From Nonomuraea purpurea (GTDB lineage: Bacteria; Actinomycetota; Actinomycetes; Streptosporangiales; Streptosporangiaceae): a stretch of DNA of 64,000 nt. The notes below the pieces were generated by a model that saw only the letters and a program-made list of their open reading frames with translations, was not told the DNA's origin and searched no databases. Both the position numbers and the translations under genes were made by a program. The stretch lies in NCBI RefSeq assembly GCF_042650645.1, contig NZ_JBHSBI010000014.1, positions 186,001 through 250,000 of the forward strand, written 5' to 3'. Positions 18,753 through 27,070 of the stretch are shown here, piece by piece; position 1 is the stretch's first letter; every line of letters begins with the position of its first letter.

Positions 18753-18785
18753 CACACCCAGCACACAAAAGGAGAAAACGCACAA

Positions 18786-19649
18786 ATGCTGACGACCGGC
18801 AAGGCGATCCTGGACGTCGCCAACGAACACAGCTTCGCCGTGCCCGCCTTCAACATCAGCGACTGGGCGATGTTCAAGGGGATCGTTGAGATCAGCGAGG
18901 AGACGAACGCCCCCCTGATCGTCGGGATCCACCCGGACGAGGTTCGGCACATCGGCCGCGAGATGATCACCGGCATGGTCGAGCGGTCGCACAACTCGAG
19001 CGTCCCGATCGCGATCCACTGGGACCACGGCGCCACCTATGAGCAGATCCTGCAGGCGATCCAGTACGGCTTCACCTCCGTGATGATCGACGGGTCGCTG
19101 AAGCCGTTCGAGGAGAACATCGCGATCACCAAGAAGGTCACCGACTCGGCGCACGCTCTCGGCGTGTCGGTGGAGGGCGAGCTCGGCACGATCGGCGGGA
19201 ACGACAGCTACGCCGAGGCGGGCGCCGCCGAGATCATCTACACCGACCCTGACGACGCGGTCACCTTCATCGAGCAGACCGGCGTGGACAGCCTCGCCGT
19301 CGCGATCGGGACGTTCCACGGCCTCTACCCGGCCCACCTCAAGCCGGAGCTGAAGCTCGACCTGCTCAAGGAGATCAAGAGCCGGGTGCAGATCCCCCTG
19401 GTGCTGCACGGCGGCTCCGGCAACCCGGATGACGAGATCCGCGAGGCGGCGCGAATTGGCATCAACAAGATCAACATCTCCACCGATATCAAGGTCGCTT
19501 ACCACGACAAGATGCGCGAGGTGCTGGGCAACGACCGGAAGGTGCGCGAGCCGAACGCCATCCAGCCCGCCTGCATCGAGGCCATGAAGGTGGTCGCCGC
19601 CCAGAAGATCGAGCTGTTCGGCGCTGCCGGTAAGGGCTCGCTCTACTGA
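18786..19649 (+). CDS. Class II ketose-bisphosphate aldolase (GatY/KbaY/Fba-like)
   Basis: A 287-residue zinc-dependent aldolase that cleaves a ketose-1,6-bisphosphate to dihydroxyacetone phosphate and an aldehyde phosphate. Metal and phosphate motifs are AIHWDHG (catalytic Asp and Zn-ligand His), EGELGTIGG, AVAIGTFHGLYP (Zn His) and VLHGGSGNPDDEI followed by INKINISTD. The sequence departs from housekeeping Fba in length and in these blocks and is closer to tagatose-bisphosphate-type enzymes. Placed directly before a sugar kinase (1-bp gap), it probably acts on that kinase's product. Confidence 0.88.
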   Translation: MLTTGKAILDVANEHSFAVPAFNISDWAMFKGIVEISEETNAPLIVGIHPDEVRHIGREMITGMVERSHNSSVPIAIHWDHGATYEQILQAIQYGFTSVMIDGSLKPFEENIAITKKVTDSAHALGVSVEGELGTIGGNDSYAEAGAAEIIYTDPDDAVTFIEQTGVDSLAVAIGTFHGLYPAHLKPELKLDLLKEIKSRVQIPLVLHGGSGNPDDEIREAARIGINKINISTDIKVAYHDKMREVLGNDRKVREPNAIQPACIEAMKVVAAQKIELFGAAGKGSLY

Positions 19650-19650
19650 C

Positions 19651-20847
19651 ATGGCCGACGCGTCCCAGATAATCCTGGGCCTCGGCGGTTGCGTCGACTA
19701 CGAGTTGAAGCTGACCACCAGTGTCCTGGAACAGCTTGTAGCCGAGTACGGCATCGTGGCCGCGGAACTGACGTCGCCGGCCACGGTGACCAGTGAGCGG
19801 GACCTCGTGGTGTCGATCCTCGGGTACGTTGCCCGGGGCGGAGGCGGCGAACACTTCGTCGCCTCCGCCCCGGCGCTGTCGACCTTCGCGAACCGGTTCC
19901 CGCATCGGGAAACTCTGGGCGGCACCTCGGTGCGGGCCGGGATCGTGATGAGCCGGCTCGGCGTGCCGTCTACGCTGCACCTGGTCAGCGTCAACGACAC
20001 CTTCCGCCGGCTGCTGCCGGCGGACTGCGAGTACATCAACAGCGGTGTCGGGGAGACCTTCTATCCACACCTGATCGTCCAGTACGACAAGGGCCTGCGG
20101 ATCCGGGCAAGCAACATCGACATCGTCGCGCCGTTCCCGAACCGCCTGATCTACGTCAACGACCCGGCGAACGCTGCCATGCTGCTCACCGACGATCTCG
20201 GCGACCGGTTGCGGAAGGCGGACATCTTTCTGATCTCTGGATTCAACGCCATGCGCGACAAGGCGGAGCTCGACGAGAGGCTCGCCTCCCTGAAAGAGCA
20301 CATACGGCAACTGCCGTACGGGGCGGTAGCCTACTTCGAGGACGCGGCATACCACGAGCCCGCCTTCAGCCGCCGGGTCCGGGATGCGCTGCTCGACGAG
20401 ATCAACGTGTACGGACTGAACGAGGACGAGCTGCAGTCGCACATCGGGCGCCCGGTCGACCTGCTCTCGGCCGAGGACGTCGCGCAGGCCCTCACGGCGG
20501 TGCATGCGCTCATCCCGGTGCCGACGCTGGTGCTGCACACGAAGTACTGGGCTGCGGCGCTCGGCGCAGGCGTTTACGCCGACGCCCTCGACACCGGCAC
20601 GGTCATGGCCGCCACCCGCTACTGCCACGGCGACGAATTCAGCGAGGAGGACGTCGAGCGGGTGCGCCGACTGGCCCGGCGGCCCGAGTCCGTCGCCTTC
20701 GCGGCGGCGCTGCGCTCGCGTATGGGGGCGACTGTCGACTGTGTCCCCGGCTTCGCACTCGACGTCCAGAATCCCACCACCGTCGGGCTCGGCGACACGT
20801 TCGTCGGCGGCTTCCTCGCCGAGCTAGCCCTGAAGGGACACCGATGA
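19651..20847 (+). CDS. ADP-dependent phosphofructokinase/glucokinase family kinase
   Basis: A 398-residue kinase that I assign to the ADP-dependent glucokinase/phosphofructokinase family of the ribokinase fold. Supporting features are GLGGCVDYEL at the N-terminus (substrate-site Gly and Asp), INVYGLNEDELQSHIG (the N-E-x-E type metal motif) and the C-terminal catalytic loop TVGLGDTFVGG with its base Asp. The family is best known from archaea, where it uses ADP as phosphoryl donor; bacterial members occur in sugar operons. Lying between an aldolase and ManA, it probably makes the bisphosphate that the aldolase splits. Donor specificity cannot be read from the sequence. It overlaps manA by 4 bp. 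Confidence 0.75.
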   Translation: MADASQIILGLGGCVDYELKLTTSVLEQLVAEYGIVAAELTSPATVTSERDLVVSILGYVARGGGGEHFVASAPALSTFANRFPHRETLGGTSVRAGIVMSRLGVPSTLHLVSVNDTFRRLLPADCEYINSGVGETFYPHLIVQYDKGLRIRASNIDIVAPFPNRLIYVNDPANAAMLLTDDLGDRLRKADIFLISGFNAMRDKAELDERLASLKEHIRQLPYGAVAYFEDAAYHEPAFSRRVRDALLDEINVYGLNEDELQSHIGRPVDLLSAEDVAQALTAVHALIPVPTLVLHTKYWAAALGAGVYADALDTGTVMAATRYCHGDEFSEEDVERVRRLARRPESVAFAAALRSRMGATVDCVPGFALDVQNPTTVGLGDTFVGGFLAELALKGHR

Positions 20848-21794
20848 CCGTCGAGGTACTGCCTGCCAACCAGCCCGAGACGTTCTATCGCGGCGCCGGC
20901 CGGATCGCCGAGTTCCGCAACGTGCCGGGGCTGCCCGACCGCCCGGAGGACTGGGTGGGCTCGGTGACCTCCAGGTTCGGGCTCGCCCCATCCGGGCTGT
21001 CCACCCTGGCCGACGGCCGCGTGCTGGCCGAGGCGATCGCCGCGGACCCGCGCTGGTGGCTCGGCCCGGAACGCGCCGACACCGGCGTGCTGGTGAAGCT
21101 GCTCGACGCCGGCCAGCGGCTGCCATTGCACGTGCACCCTGACCGCCGCTTCGCCACCGCGCACCTCGCCTCGCCGTACGGGAAGACCGAGGCATGGGTG
21201 ATTGTCTCCGCGCGGCCCGGCGCGTACGTCCATCTGGGTTTTGCCCGTGACGTGGAGGCCGCCGAGCTGGCCGGCTGGGTGGACGGGCAGAAGACTGAGG
21301 CGATGCTCGCCGCCACCAACAAAATCCCGGTTGCGGCCGGCGACGCGATCCTCTGCCCGGCAGGGCTTCCGCACGCGATCGGCGACGGCATTCTGCTAGT
21401 CGAGGTCCAGGAGCCGACCGACTTCTCGGTGCTGCTGGAGTACGAAGGCTTCGGCCTCGCCGGCGGCCACCTCGGCCTCGGCTACGACCTGGCGCTGCAG
21501 TGCGTCGACCGCGGCGCCTGGACGCCATCACGCCTCGACGAACTCCGCGGTACTCCAGCGCGACTGCTGCCCGAGGCTGCGGACGAGTTCTTCGCCGTTC
21601 GCCGCCTGTATGGCGGCGAACGCCTGGAACGTGGCTTCAGCGTGCTGGTCGTGGTGGCCGGAGAGGGCAGGCTGATCGGTGACAAGGACGACCTGTCGCT
21701 TCGGCGGGGAGACACGCTGCTGGTTCCGTACGCCGCCGGCCCGGTCCTTCTGGACGGCCAGGTCGAGGTGATCCGTCTCTCGGCGTCCGCCTGA
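20844..21794 (+). CDS. manA: Type I mannose-6-phosphate isomerase-like protein
   Basis: A 316-residue cupin-type phosphohexose isomerase (class I, zinc). Zn-binding residues sit in LPLHVHPD (His pair) and GKTEAWVI (Glu), with a third His in PAGLPHAIGDG. The family interconverts mannose-6-phosphate and fructose-6-phosphate. It is short compared with enteric ManA (about 390) and resembles the compact bacterial type. As the last gene of the operon, it may feed an aldose phosphate to the kinase and aldolase. The ATG overlaps the kinase stop by 4 bp. Confidence 0.85.
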   Translation: MTVEVLPANQPETFYRGAGRIAEFRNVPGLPDRPEDWVGSVTSRFGLAPSGLSTLADGRVLAEAIAADPRWWLGPERADTGVLVKLLDAGQRLPLHVHPDRRFATAHLASPYGKTEAWVIVSARPGAYVHLGFARDVEAAELAGWVDGQKTEAMLAATNKIPVAAGDAILCPAGLPHAIGDGILLVEVQEPTDFSVLLEYEGFGLAGGHLGLGYDLALQCVDRGAWTPSRLDELRGTPARLLPEAADEFFAVRRLYGGERLERGFSVLVVVAGEGRLIGDKDDLSLRRGDTLLVPYAAGPVLLDGQVEVIRLSASA

Positions 21795-21919
21795 CTGCCA
21801 CAGCGCTTCTGCCTTCACCGGCATCTCGCGCAATCATCTGGACCGGCTCGTAGCTGAACTGGCCGAACCGTTCGCCGCGGCCCGAGTTGCTTGGCCGGGC
21901 GGTCTGGACTCACAGGCTG

Positions 21920-22105
21920 GACTTTGTGGAGTCCACCTCGGAGTCCCACATGACGGCCAGCGCGCGCATGCTGGACGACGCCGATGTGTTGTTCGCCATC
22001 TGGGACGGGCAGCCCGCCCGAGGCTATGGCGGCACTGCTGACGTGGTGGCCGAGGCCGGGCGGCGGAGGGTCCCCGTGCGCGTGATCTGGCCTGATGGAG
22101 GGCCG
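21920..22105 (+). pseudogene. C-terminal remnant of a nucleotide-binding-like protein
   Basis: A readable frame gives LDFVESTSESHMTASARMLD then DADVLFAIWDGQPARGYGGT and VPVRVIWPDGG. In my recollection this is the usual C-terminal block of small actinobacterial proteins with a Rossmann-like, nucleoside-deoxyribosyltransferase-like fold. Nothing recognisable of the N-terminal half precedes it, and after WPDGG the frame loses similarity and the next gene remnant begins. I read it as a 5'-deleted relic; the function of the family is not established. Confidence 0.5.
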
Positions 22106-22113
22106 CACTGGCA

Positions 22114-22746
22114 GTGTTCCCGCGGCCGGTGCAGTACGCGATCAAGGCGGCCGGCGGCTGGCGTGACGATCCGGCCACCTCGGAGGCCGTGGAATGGCGA
22201 CGAGCGGCAGCACACGCGGCCGGCCTCACCCAGGAGGTGGAGCGGCTGCAGTTCGAGTGGGCGCCGACCGATGGGGTACCCCCGGCGGCCGGGGCGCTGC
22301 GGTTCGCCGAGGCGTCCGATGAGAAGTTCCTGGCGGTGTTCACGACAATCGCCGAGGGTAGCCTGGACTTCCAGACCCGAACGAGCGTGGCGTCCAAGGG
22401 CGTGGACGTGACTGCGCGCGAAGAGATGGACTTCTATCTCGGAGCGCCGGGCAAGCGGGAGTGGTGGCGGATCGCCTACACGCACGAGGGCGAGGTAGCA
22501 GGTATGGCGATCCCCTCGGCGACGCCTTACAGCGTGAACGTGGGGTATCTCGGGGTGGTCCCGGAGTTTCGGGGGCGCGGATACGTGGACGAGATACTCG
22601 CCGAGATCACCCGCATGCACGCGGCCAACGGAGAGCCGCGCATCACCGCCACCACCGACGTGGGCAACGCGCCGATGGCGGCCGCGTTCCTGCGCGCCGG
22701 ATACCGCAACACGGAGATCCGGATCAATCTCTCCAACAACCTCTAG
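22114..22746 (+). pseudogene. GNAT-family acetyltransferase, probably lacking its 5' end
   Basis: The open frame (210 codons from a GTG) contains a convincing GNAT core: VNVGYLGVVPEFRGRGYVDE (acetyl-CoA-binding R-G-x-G-Y loop) and TDVGNAPMAAAFLRAGYR. The N-terminal half resembles the linker region of longer actinobacterial acetyltransferases of about 270-300 residues, which suggests that about 60-90 residues are missing. The start lies at the join with the relic upstream and has only a poor ribosome site. It could still be expressed as a shortened protein, so the pseudogene label is tentative. Confidence 0.5.
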
Positions 22747-22771
22747 TCCTAAGGACTTGTAGCCGGGGGCG

Positions 22772-22872
22772 GAGCGCTACCACCAGCAACATCTGTACAG
22801 ATTGCCCAATGGGTACTGCGGGATCGGCTGCCCTGCCCCGTGGGTCTGACAACCAGCGACGGAGAGCGATGA
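22772..22872 (+). pseudogene. Decayed msrA 3' end
   Basis: Bases 22772-22828 translate to ERYHQQHLYRLPNGYCGIG, matching the intact MsrA tail EDYHQQYLYKVPNGYCGIGG encoded at 14383-14442. About ten bases are then missing, and the frame resumes as CPVGLTTS at 22834-22857 before a TGA at 22870-22872, mirroring the real tail CPVGLTS. No other msrA sequence is present upstream, so only the last 30 or so codons survive, with one frameshifting deletion. Confidence 0.8.
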
Positions 22873-23186
22873 TTCGCGGTTCGCGGCGTGGGAGTGAGAC
22901 AGAGGCTCTAGCCGGAAGCCTCACTCCCGACGAACGTCAGATGATCAGGGTTCTCGATCTTCAGCGCCTCGCTCTGGAGAAGGAGAGCGCGCCTGAACGG
23001 ATGGGGCAGACCGAGGAACCGATCTATGGCGTTCTGTCCTCACTCAAGTGGTGGGAGGACTTGATTCACGACATGGAGGGGTGGCCTGGCCAGGACTTTT
23101 ACCCGGTCTACGAGTACCTCAATGAGTTGACCATTCGGGATGGTCTGGAGGAGTACTGCGAGGCTTTACAAGTGGAGTTTGACTAG
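22869..23186 (+). CDS. Small hypothetical protein
   Basis: A 105-residue acidic protein of no family I recognise. It has a basic start (MIRGSRRGSE), a possible helix DERQMIRVLDLQRLALEKES and a Trp/Tyr-rich C-terminal half with SSLKWWEDLIHDMEGWPG and FYPVYEYLNELTIRDG. No signal peptide or membrane helix is seen. The ATG overlaps the TGA of the msrA relic by 3 bp (ATGA), with GGAG at 22861-22864, so it may once have been coupled to that gene. Codon use looks normal for the region. It is probably a real gene. Confidence 0.55.
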   Translation: MIRGSRRGSETEALAGSLTPDERQMIRVLDLQRLALEKESAPERMGQTEEPIYGVLSSLKWWEDLIHDMEGWPGQDFYPVYEYLNELTIRDGLEEYCEALQVEFD

Positions 23187-23203
23187 AGCGACCTTACAGA
23201 TGG

Positions 23204-23816
23204 TCAGAAGAAGCCTAGATAGTCGATCACCCTGTGGGCCGCTTCGATGATTGATTCGGCGGTGGTCAGAGCCTGGTTTGCTTCCGCCTGGTCCACTGAC
23301 TCGTCGGGAAAGATGGGGTATTCGAGTTCGTTTCTCCGGCGGCGCATACTGCCGAAGGGTTCGAAGGCGGGGCCGAACTGGCGCACCGGCTCGATCCGCG
23401 TCACCGACCACCAGTACGTCAATGTCATGTGGCGGAGGCCCTGCCTGCCCGTGATGGCGGGCTGCCCAGGAACCGAAAATGAACAACAGTTCGGTCTTCG
23501 GGATGGAACCGAATTCTTCAGCAATAACGACATGCGGGCCGTAGAGGTAGTTCAGGATTTCCGTCAATGGTCTCGCGACGGGGTGGCTTTGGTCGATGCT
23601 CAGCACTCGCGATCGGCCGATTGTCGTAGCGGCGAGGAGCCCGGCTTCTTCCAGGCGGCGGACTTCCGGGTGCAGGGTCGACGCCCCGATGCCTAGCTCG
23701 CGGGCGAGGTCAGCCAGTGTCCAGTTACGATCGGGGCGAAGGTATAGGGCTGCCAGGAGTCGTGCTTGGGTCTCGGTACGGAAGATGGGAAGCGCGGGTG
23801 GCATGACACTTCGCAT
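23204..23816 (-). pseudogene. wHTH-nucleotidyltransferase (MNT) gene fused out of frame to a HEPN-like gene
   Basis: Reading from 23816, the first part encodes a winged helix (RPDRNWTLADLARELGIGAS then HPEVRRLEEAGLL) and the beginning of a minimal nucleotidyltransferase with the GSW motif (FIFGSWAARHHG) and the metal-binding HDIDVLVVGD. After DADRA the similarity stops. In another frame the sequence resumes as MRRRRNELEYPIFPDES and ends as IIEAAHRVIDYLGFF at 23204, which looks like the C-terminal part of a HEPN-type protein, RNELEY being an R-x4-Y motif. The nucleotidyltransferase C-terminus and the HEPN N-terminus appear deleted. MNT-HEPN pairs are a known toxin-antitoxin type. The HEPN call is less sure than the MNT call. 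Confidence 0.6.
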
Positions 23817-24279
23817 GTTCCGAATATATCTTCATGATTATCGAATCGTCCACTGAACGCACTTGATCCGTCGCTCATTGTGGCAGTGTCTGTACCTGCC
23901 CTTGATCGCCCGGCTCATCCGGTGTCGATCGTGGGCCAGAGCCGTCTCCGGTGACAATCTTCACTGCTGGGTCAAGGCGTCGGCACTGCGCGCCGCTGAT
24001 CTCCGTCCTGGGCTGGGGCAGTGGCCCATCGCACTACTCGGCACTGAGTTCGTGGTCCCTTTGTCGTCTCAACGGCATGCTGTAACGGCATCTCGACCGC
24101 CCCGTGAGAGCCCCATCGGGATTCGGGGCGGTCGAGTTTCATGTCGTGCGTCGTTGGTCGGGATCCTAGTTCCGAGGTCTCTCGGGGGACCGATCGCGGC
24201 TCAGCCCACTGATCTCATTGGCAGCCGCATGCCATCTCAACCCGCCCCCCAAGGTCGCAGGTGCTCCGATCTGCGACTT
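23817..24279. other. 463-bp intergenic region with no recognised gene
   Basis: I find no supported gene here. The first 40 bp are AT-rich (TATATT near 23824-23829 on either strand) and are a likely promoter for the leftward MNT relic. The centre has no recognisable coding similarity. A strong hairpin lies at 24092-24136, and a second perfect 7-bp stem, GTCGCAG/CTGCGAC (24254-24260 and 24271-24277), sits just after the lipase stop on the minus strand and may help end that transcript. Confidence 0.5.
24092..24136 (+). terminator. Strong inverted repeat, terminator-like
   Basis: CTCGACCGCCCCG at 24092-24104 and its exact complement CGGGGCGGTCGAG at 24124-24136 form a 13-bp perfect stem with a 19-base loop, followed by TTTC. 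It is about as stable as a hairpin of this length can be, and the position between a gene relic and a convergent lipase gene suits a bidirectional terminator. The U-tract is short, as is common in high-GC actinomycetes. Confidence 0.55.
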
Positions 24280-25203
24280 TCAGAGGCTCGCCGGGACGGA
24301 GAGGGCGGGGACCTTACGTTGGAGGAGGTCGGCCAGGGCGGCCTGGCCCTGCTTGTTGAGGTGCAGAACCGCGTCGTTTCCCTCCTGGCCGGGAGCGAGC
24401 GCGTCGAATCCCCGGTAGAAGGGCGGCTCGGCCTGACACAGCGAATGGCCCTCGAACTCGGGCCGGAGATCCACCGAATTCACATAGGGGCTGAAGAACC
24501 GGACGTCGATTCCCCGTGCCTGGGCTGCCTTCGTGGCATTCCGCAGGGTCGCGTCGAGTTCTTTGGAGACCTGATTGCCGTCCACCCGCTCCTGCGGGGT
24601 GAACACCTGGCTGTCGCAGATCGGGTCCAGCGGCACGCCCCCGGCGTTCTCGCCGGGGGCGACCTGCTGGCCGTATCCGGTGAGCACGATCGTGGCGCGC
24701 GGGCTGCGGGTCTTGATGTCGCTCAGGAGGGTCTTCAGGTTCTCGCCCATGGCAGGCAGCAGTTCCCTGATCGCCGTGGCAGGCGCGCCCGAGCAGTCGG
24801 CCTGGATGCACAGTCCGCCGAATGCCGCGAACTCGATATCGTTGGTGCCGATGCTCAGCATCACCACGTTGGTGTCACGCTTCAGTGCGTCGAACTGAGG
24901 GGGCTCGCCTTTGAACGACTCCTTCAGGGTTGTGATGGCCGAGCCGCTGCAGGTGACGTTCGTGAATTTCACACGTTTACCCTGCTCACGGAGTTTGCCG
25001 ACAGTGACTTCGGAATAGGAGTTCGCGCTGCGAAAGCAGCTGCCTTCGGTGCCCGGTTCGTAGTCGCCGGCGCCGGTGCCGGATCCGTAGGAGTCGCCCA
25101 TCGCCACCACGTTCAGTGACGTGATGGATTCGGCATGCGCGGTGCCCGTAGTGGATAACACACTCAGCGTGCCGATGGCGAACGCCGCCAGGAATGATCT
25201 CAT
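24280..25203 (-). CDS. Secreted SGNH/GDSL lipase-esterase
   Basis: A 307-residue extracellular esterase. From the ATG at 25203 the protein has a clean signal peptide (MRSFLAAFAIGTLSVL, cleavage after TAHA near residue 24). The nucleophile Ser38 is in VVAMGDSYGSGTGAGDY, the oxyanion Asn is in SIGTNDIEF and the catalytic His is probably in DAVLHLNKQGQ close to the C-terminus. Paired cysteines (SCFRS, VTCSG, LCIQADCSG, PICDSQ, SLCQAE) suggest three disulfides, as in Streptomyces SGNH lipases. An upstream in-frame start (25248) would hide the signal peptide and was rejected. Confidence 0.9.
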   Translation of the reverse strand: MRSFLAAFAIGTLSVLSTTGTAHAESITSLNVVAMGDSYGSGTGAGDYEPGTEGSCFRSANSYSEVTVGKLREQGKRVKFTNVTCSGSAITTLKESFKGEPPQFDALKRDTNVVMLSIGTNDIEFAAFGGLCIQADCSGAPATAIRELLPAMGENLKTLLSDIKTRSPRATIVLTGYGQQVAPGENAGGVPLDPICDSQVFTPQERVDGNQVSKELDATLRNATKAAQARGIDVRFFSPYVNSVDLRPEFEGHSLCQAEPPFYRGFDALAPGQEGNDAVLHLNKQGQAALADLLQRKVPALSVPASL

Positions 25204-25372
25204 GTCGCAATCGTATGGCGGCGATGTCGCATGTGCGCTGATGGGCATATTTCAACGTTTTGGTTCGCCCGTTTTCTCTTTGCGGTCGGCGCCGGCTTCG
25301 GGCCGACGCCTTCGACTCCAGCCCACCTGGCAATTCTTGATGGATGGCCCGATCTACAGTTGGTTGCGTAGA

Positions 25373-26989
25373 TCAGCCCATTAGGGACCGCCAGAAGTCG
25401 CTGCGGTGTTCGCGTTCGAAGTCGGCGCGCCTGATGGCGCCAGGTCCCGTGGCGAGGCGCTGCACGTGACCGGCCCGGGTGTCGAACCTCGGCCAGGACG
25501 GTAGCCCGCGGCCGTTGGGGTCGCCCTTGTGCGCGAACCCCGTCCAGTAGCCGACCATGGTGTCGGAGAGGTCGTCCTGCGCAGCCGTCGGGGGCTTGGA
25601 GTAGCCGACGGCGAACAGGTACGGCAGCTCGGCCGTGTGGTACGCGCCGGTCGCGAAAGTCACCGGTGCCGCCTCGGTGAAGAACGGGGCGTCCCGGTCG
25701 GCGAACTCGTACATGAAGGTCGGCACATAACGGCTGAACGCCCGCGCGGTGTCCAGGATCGGCCGCGCGTACTGGAAGTCGGTCAGGGCCGCTGACAGCG
25801 CTTCGGAGGGAGTCTTGTAGTCCTTCAGCGGGTAACGGGCGAGTACCCTGGCGGCCCGCGCGCCGAAGGCGGCCCGGATCTGCTCCCGGTACTGGTCGTC
25901 GGTGAGAGCGCAAGGACGCTTCTGATCGGGCGCGCACAGCATGTGGGTGCGTTCCATGCCCCACACCTGTGCGCGGTACTCGTCACGGGTGGCGCCGATG
26001 AGGATCGGCACGCGGTGGAACCGTCCCGTGGCCAGAGCCTTGGCCGGGTCGACCGGGAGCACCGGCCCACCGGCGACCGGAGCGGCCTCCCATGCCGACT
26101 CGCCCGGGAAGCCGGCGACCTGGATCAGCTTCCGGGCAGGCAGTTCGCGCATGCAGGCGGCCACACCGGCGGCATCCTGGCCGCACTTGGTCTTCTTGAT
26201 GAGGGCTTCGGCGGCGGCCTCCGCCTCCTCGCGGGTGCGCAGCGGGGTGGTGCAGGAGTTGCTCTGCAGGACCGCGCGGTGGAACAGCCCCTTGGAACCG
26301 GGCGCCGCGAGCTGGGCGCAGACGCTGGTCGCACCGGCCGACTGCCCGGCGAGCGTCACATTGTTCGGGTCGCCGCCGAAGGCCGCCACGTTGGCCCGCA
26401 CCCAGCGCAGTGCGGCCTGCTGGTCCTCGATACCGAAGTTGCCCGGAGCGCGCCCCAGACCCGAGTGGGTCAGGAACCCGAGCGGACCGAGGCGGTAGTT
26501 CACCGTCACCACGACGACGTCGCCCTCCACAGCCATCTTGCGTCCACCCCAGGTGTCCCCCTGACCGAGGAAGAAGTGCCCACCGTGGAGCCATACCAGC
26601 ACCGGCTTCAGCCGCTTGTCCGGACGTCCTGACGGGGTGGTGACGTTCAGGTACAGGCAGTCCTCGGCCTCGCTGGGCTGGTCCATCGGCAGCCCTTCCG
26701 GCTGAGCACACCCAGGAGCCGGCTTCGTGGCGTCATGAACCCCCTTCCACGGCTTCGCGGGCTGCGGTGACTGCCAGCGCAGCTTCTTGGTCAGCGGTTT
26801 CGCGTACGGAATGCCCTGGAACGAGCGGTGGTCAGCGGCGACCGTTCCCCGTACTGCGCCCTGGGCCGTGCGGACCACGGCCGGATCCCCGTCCCGGCCG
26901 GTCGTGCCCGCAGCCGCGGTCAGGGGAACGGCCATCAGCCCGACCGCAATCGCGCCGGCACCGATCCAGTTCCGCTTCGCCTTGCCCAT
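25373..26989 (-). CDS. Secreted type-B carboxylesterase
   Basis: A 538-residue carboxylesterase/lipase of the alpha/beta-hydrolase fold (family B, COG2272). The signal peptide covers about residues 1-27 (IGAGAIAVGLMAVPLTAAAG). The oxyanion hole is VWLHGGHFFLG, the nucleophile Ser217 sits in GQSAGA, and Cys pairs at EDCLYLNV and GCAQPEG fit the conserved disulfide. The conserved FQGIPYA and GNFGIEDQQAALRWV blocks are also present. The gene is divergent from a GntR/TetR-type regulator, and the 168-bp gap holds perfect inverted repeats, so regulation by that protein is likely. Confidence 0.93.
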   Translation of the reverse strand: MGKAKRNWIGAGAIAVGLMAVPLTAAAGTTGRDGDPAVVRTAQGAVRGTVAADHRSFQGIPYAKPLTKKLRWQSPQPAKPWKGVHDATKPAPGCAQPEGLPMDQPSEAEDCLYLNVTTPSGRPDKRLKPVLVWLHGGHFFLGQGDTWGGRKMAVEGDVVVVTVNYRLGPLGFLTHSGLGRAPGNFGIEDQQAALRWVRANVAAFGGDPNNVTLAGQSAGATSVCAQLAAPGSKGLFHRAVLQSNSCTTPLRTREEAEAAAEALIKKTKCGQDAAGVAACMRELPARKLIQVAGFPGESAWEAAPVAGGPVLPVDPAKALATGRFHRVPILIGATRDEYRAQVWGMERTHMLCAPDQKRPCALTDDQYREQIRAAFGARAARVLARYPLKDYKTPSEALSAALTDFQYARPILDTARAFSRYVPTFMYEFADRDAPFFTEAAPVTFATGAYHTAELPYLFAVGYSKPPTAAQDDLSDTMVGYWTGFAHKGDPNGRGLPSWPRFDTRAGHVQRLATGPGAIRRADFEREHRSDFWRSLMG

Positions 26990-27070
26990 TCTCGCCTCCT
27001 GCGTTGTGTGAACCCGGTACGTGTTCGGTCGTCAGCTTCCGGGCCGGCGCGGGTCCAGCCAAGGACGGCA

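Noticed and set aside
24254..24277. Possible tRNA T-arm-like sequence near the lipase stop
   Set aside because: The 7-bp stem has no matching acceptor, D or anticodon arms around it; it is read as a plain hairpin.
23863..25119. Plus-strand open frame of 418 codons
   Set aside because: It runs antisense to the SGNH lipase, whose signal peptide and catalytic motifs are clear; its part before 24280 shows no similarity to any transposase or other protein I know.
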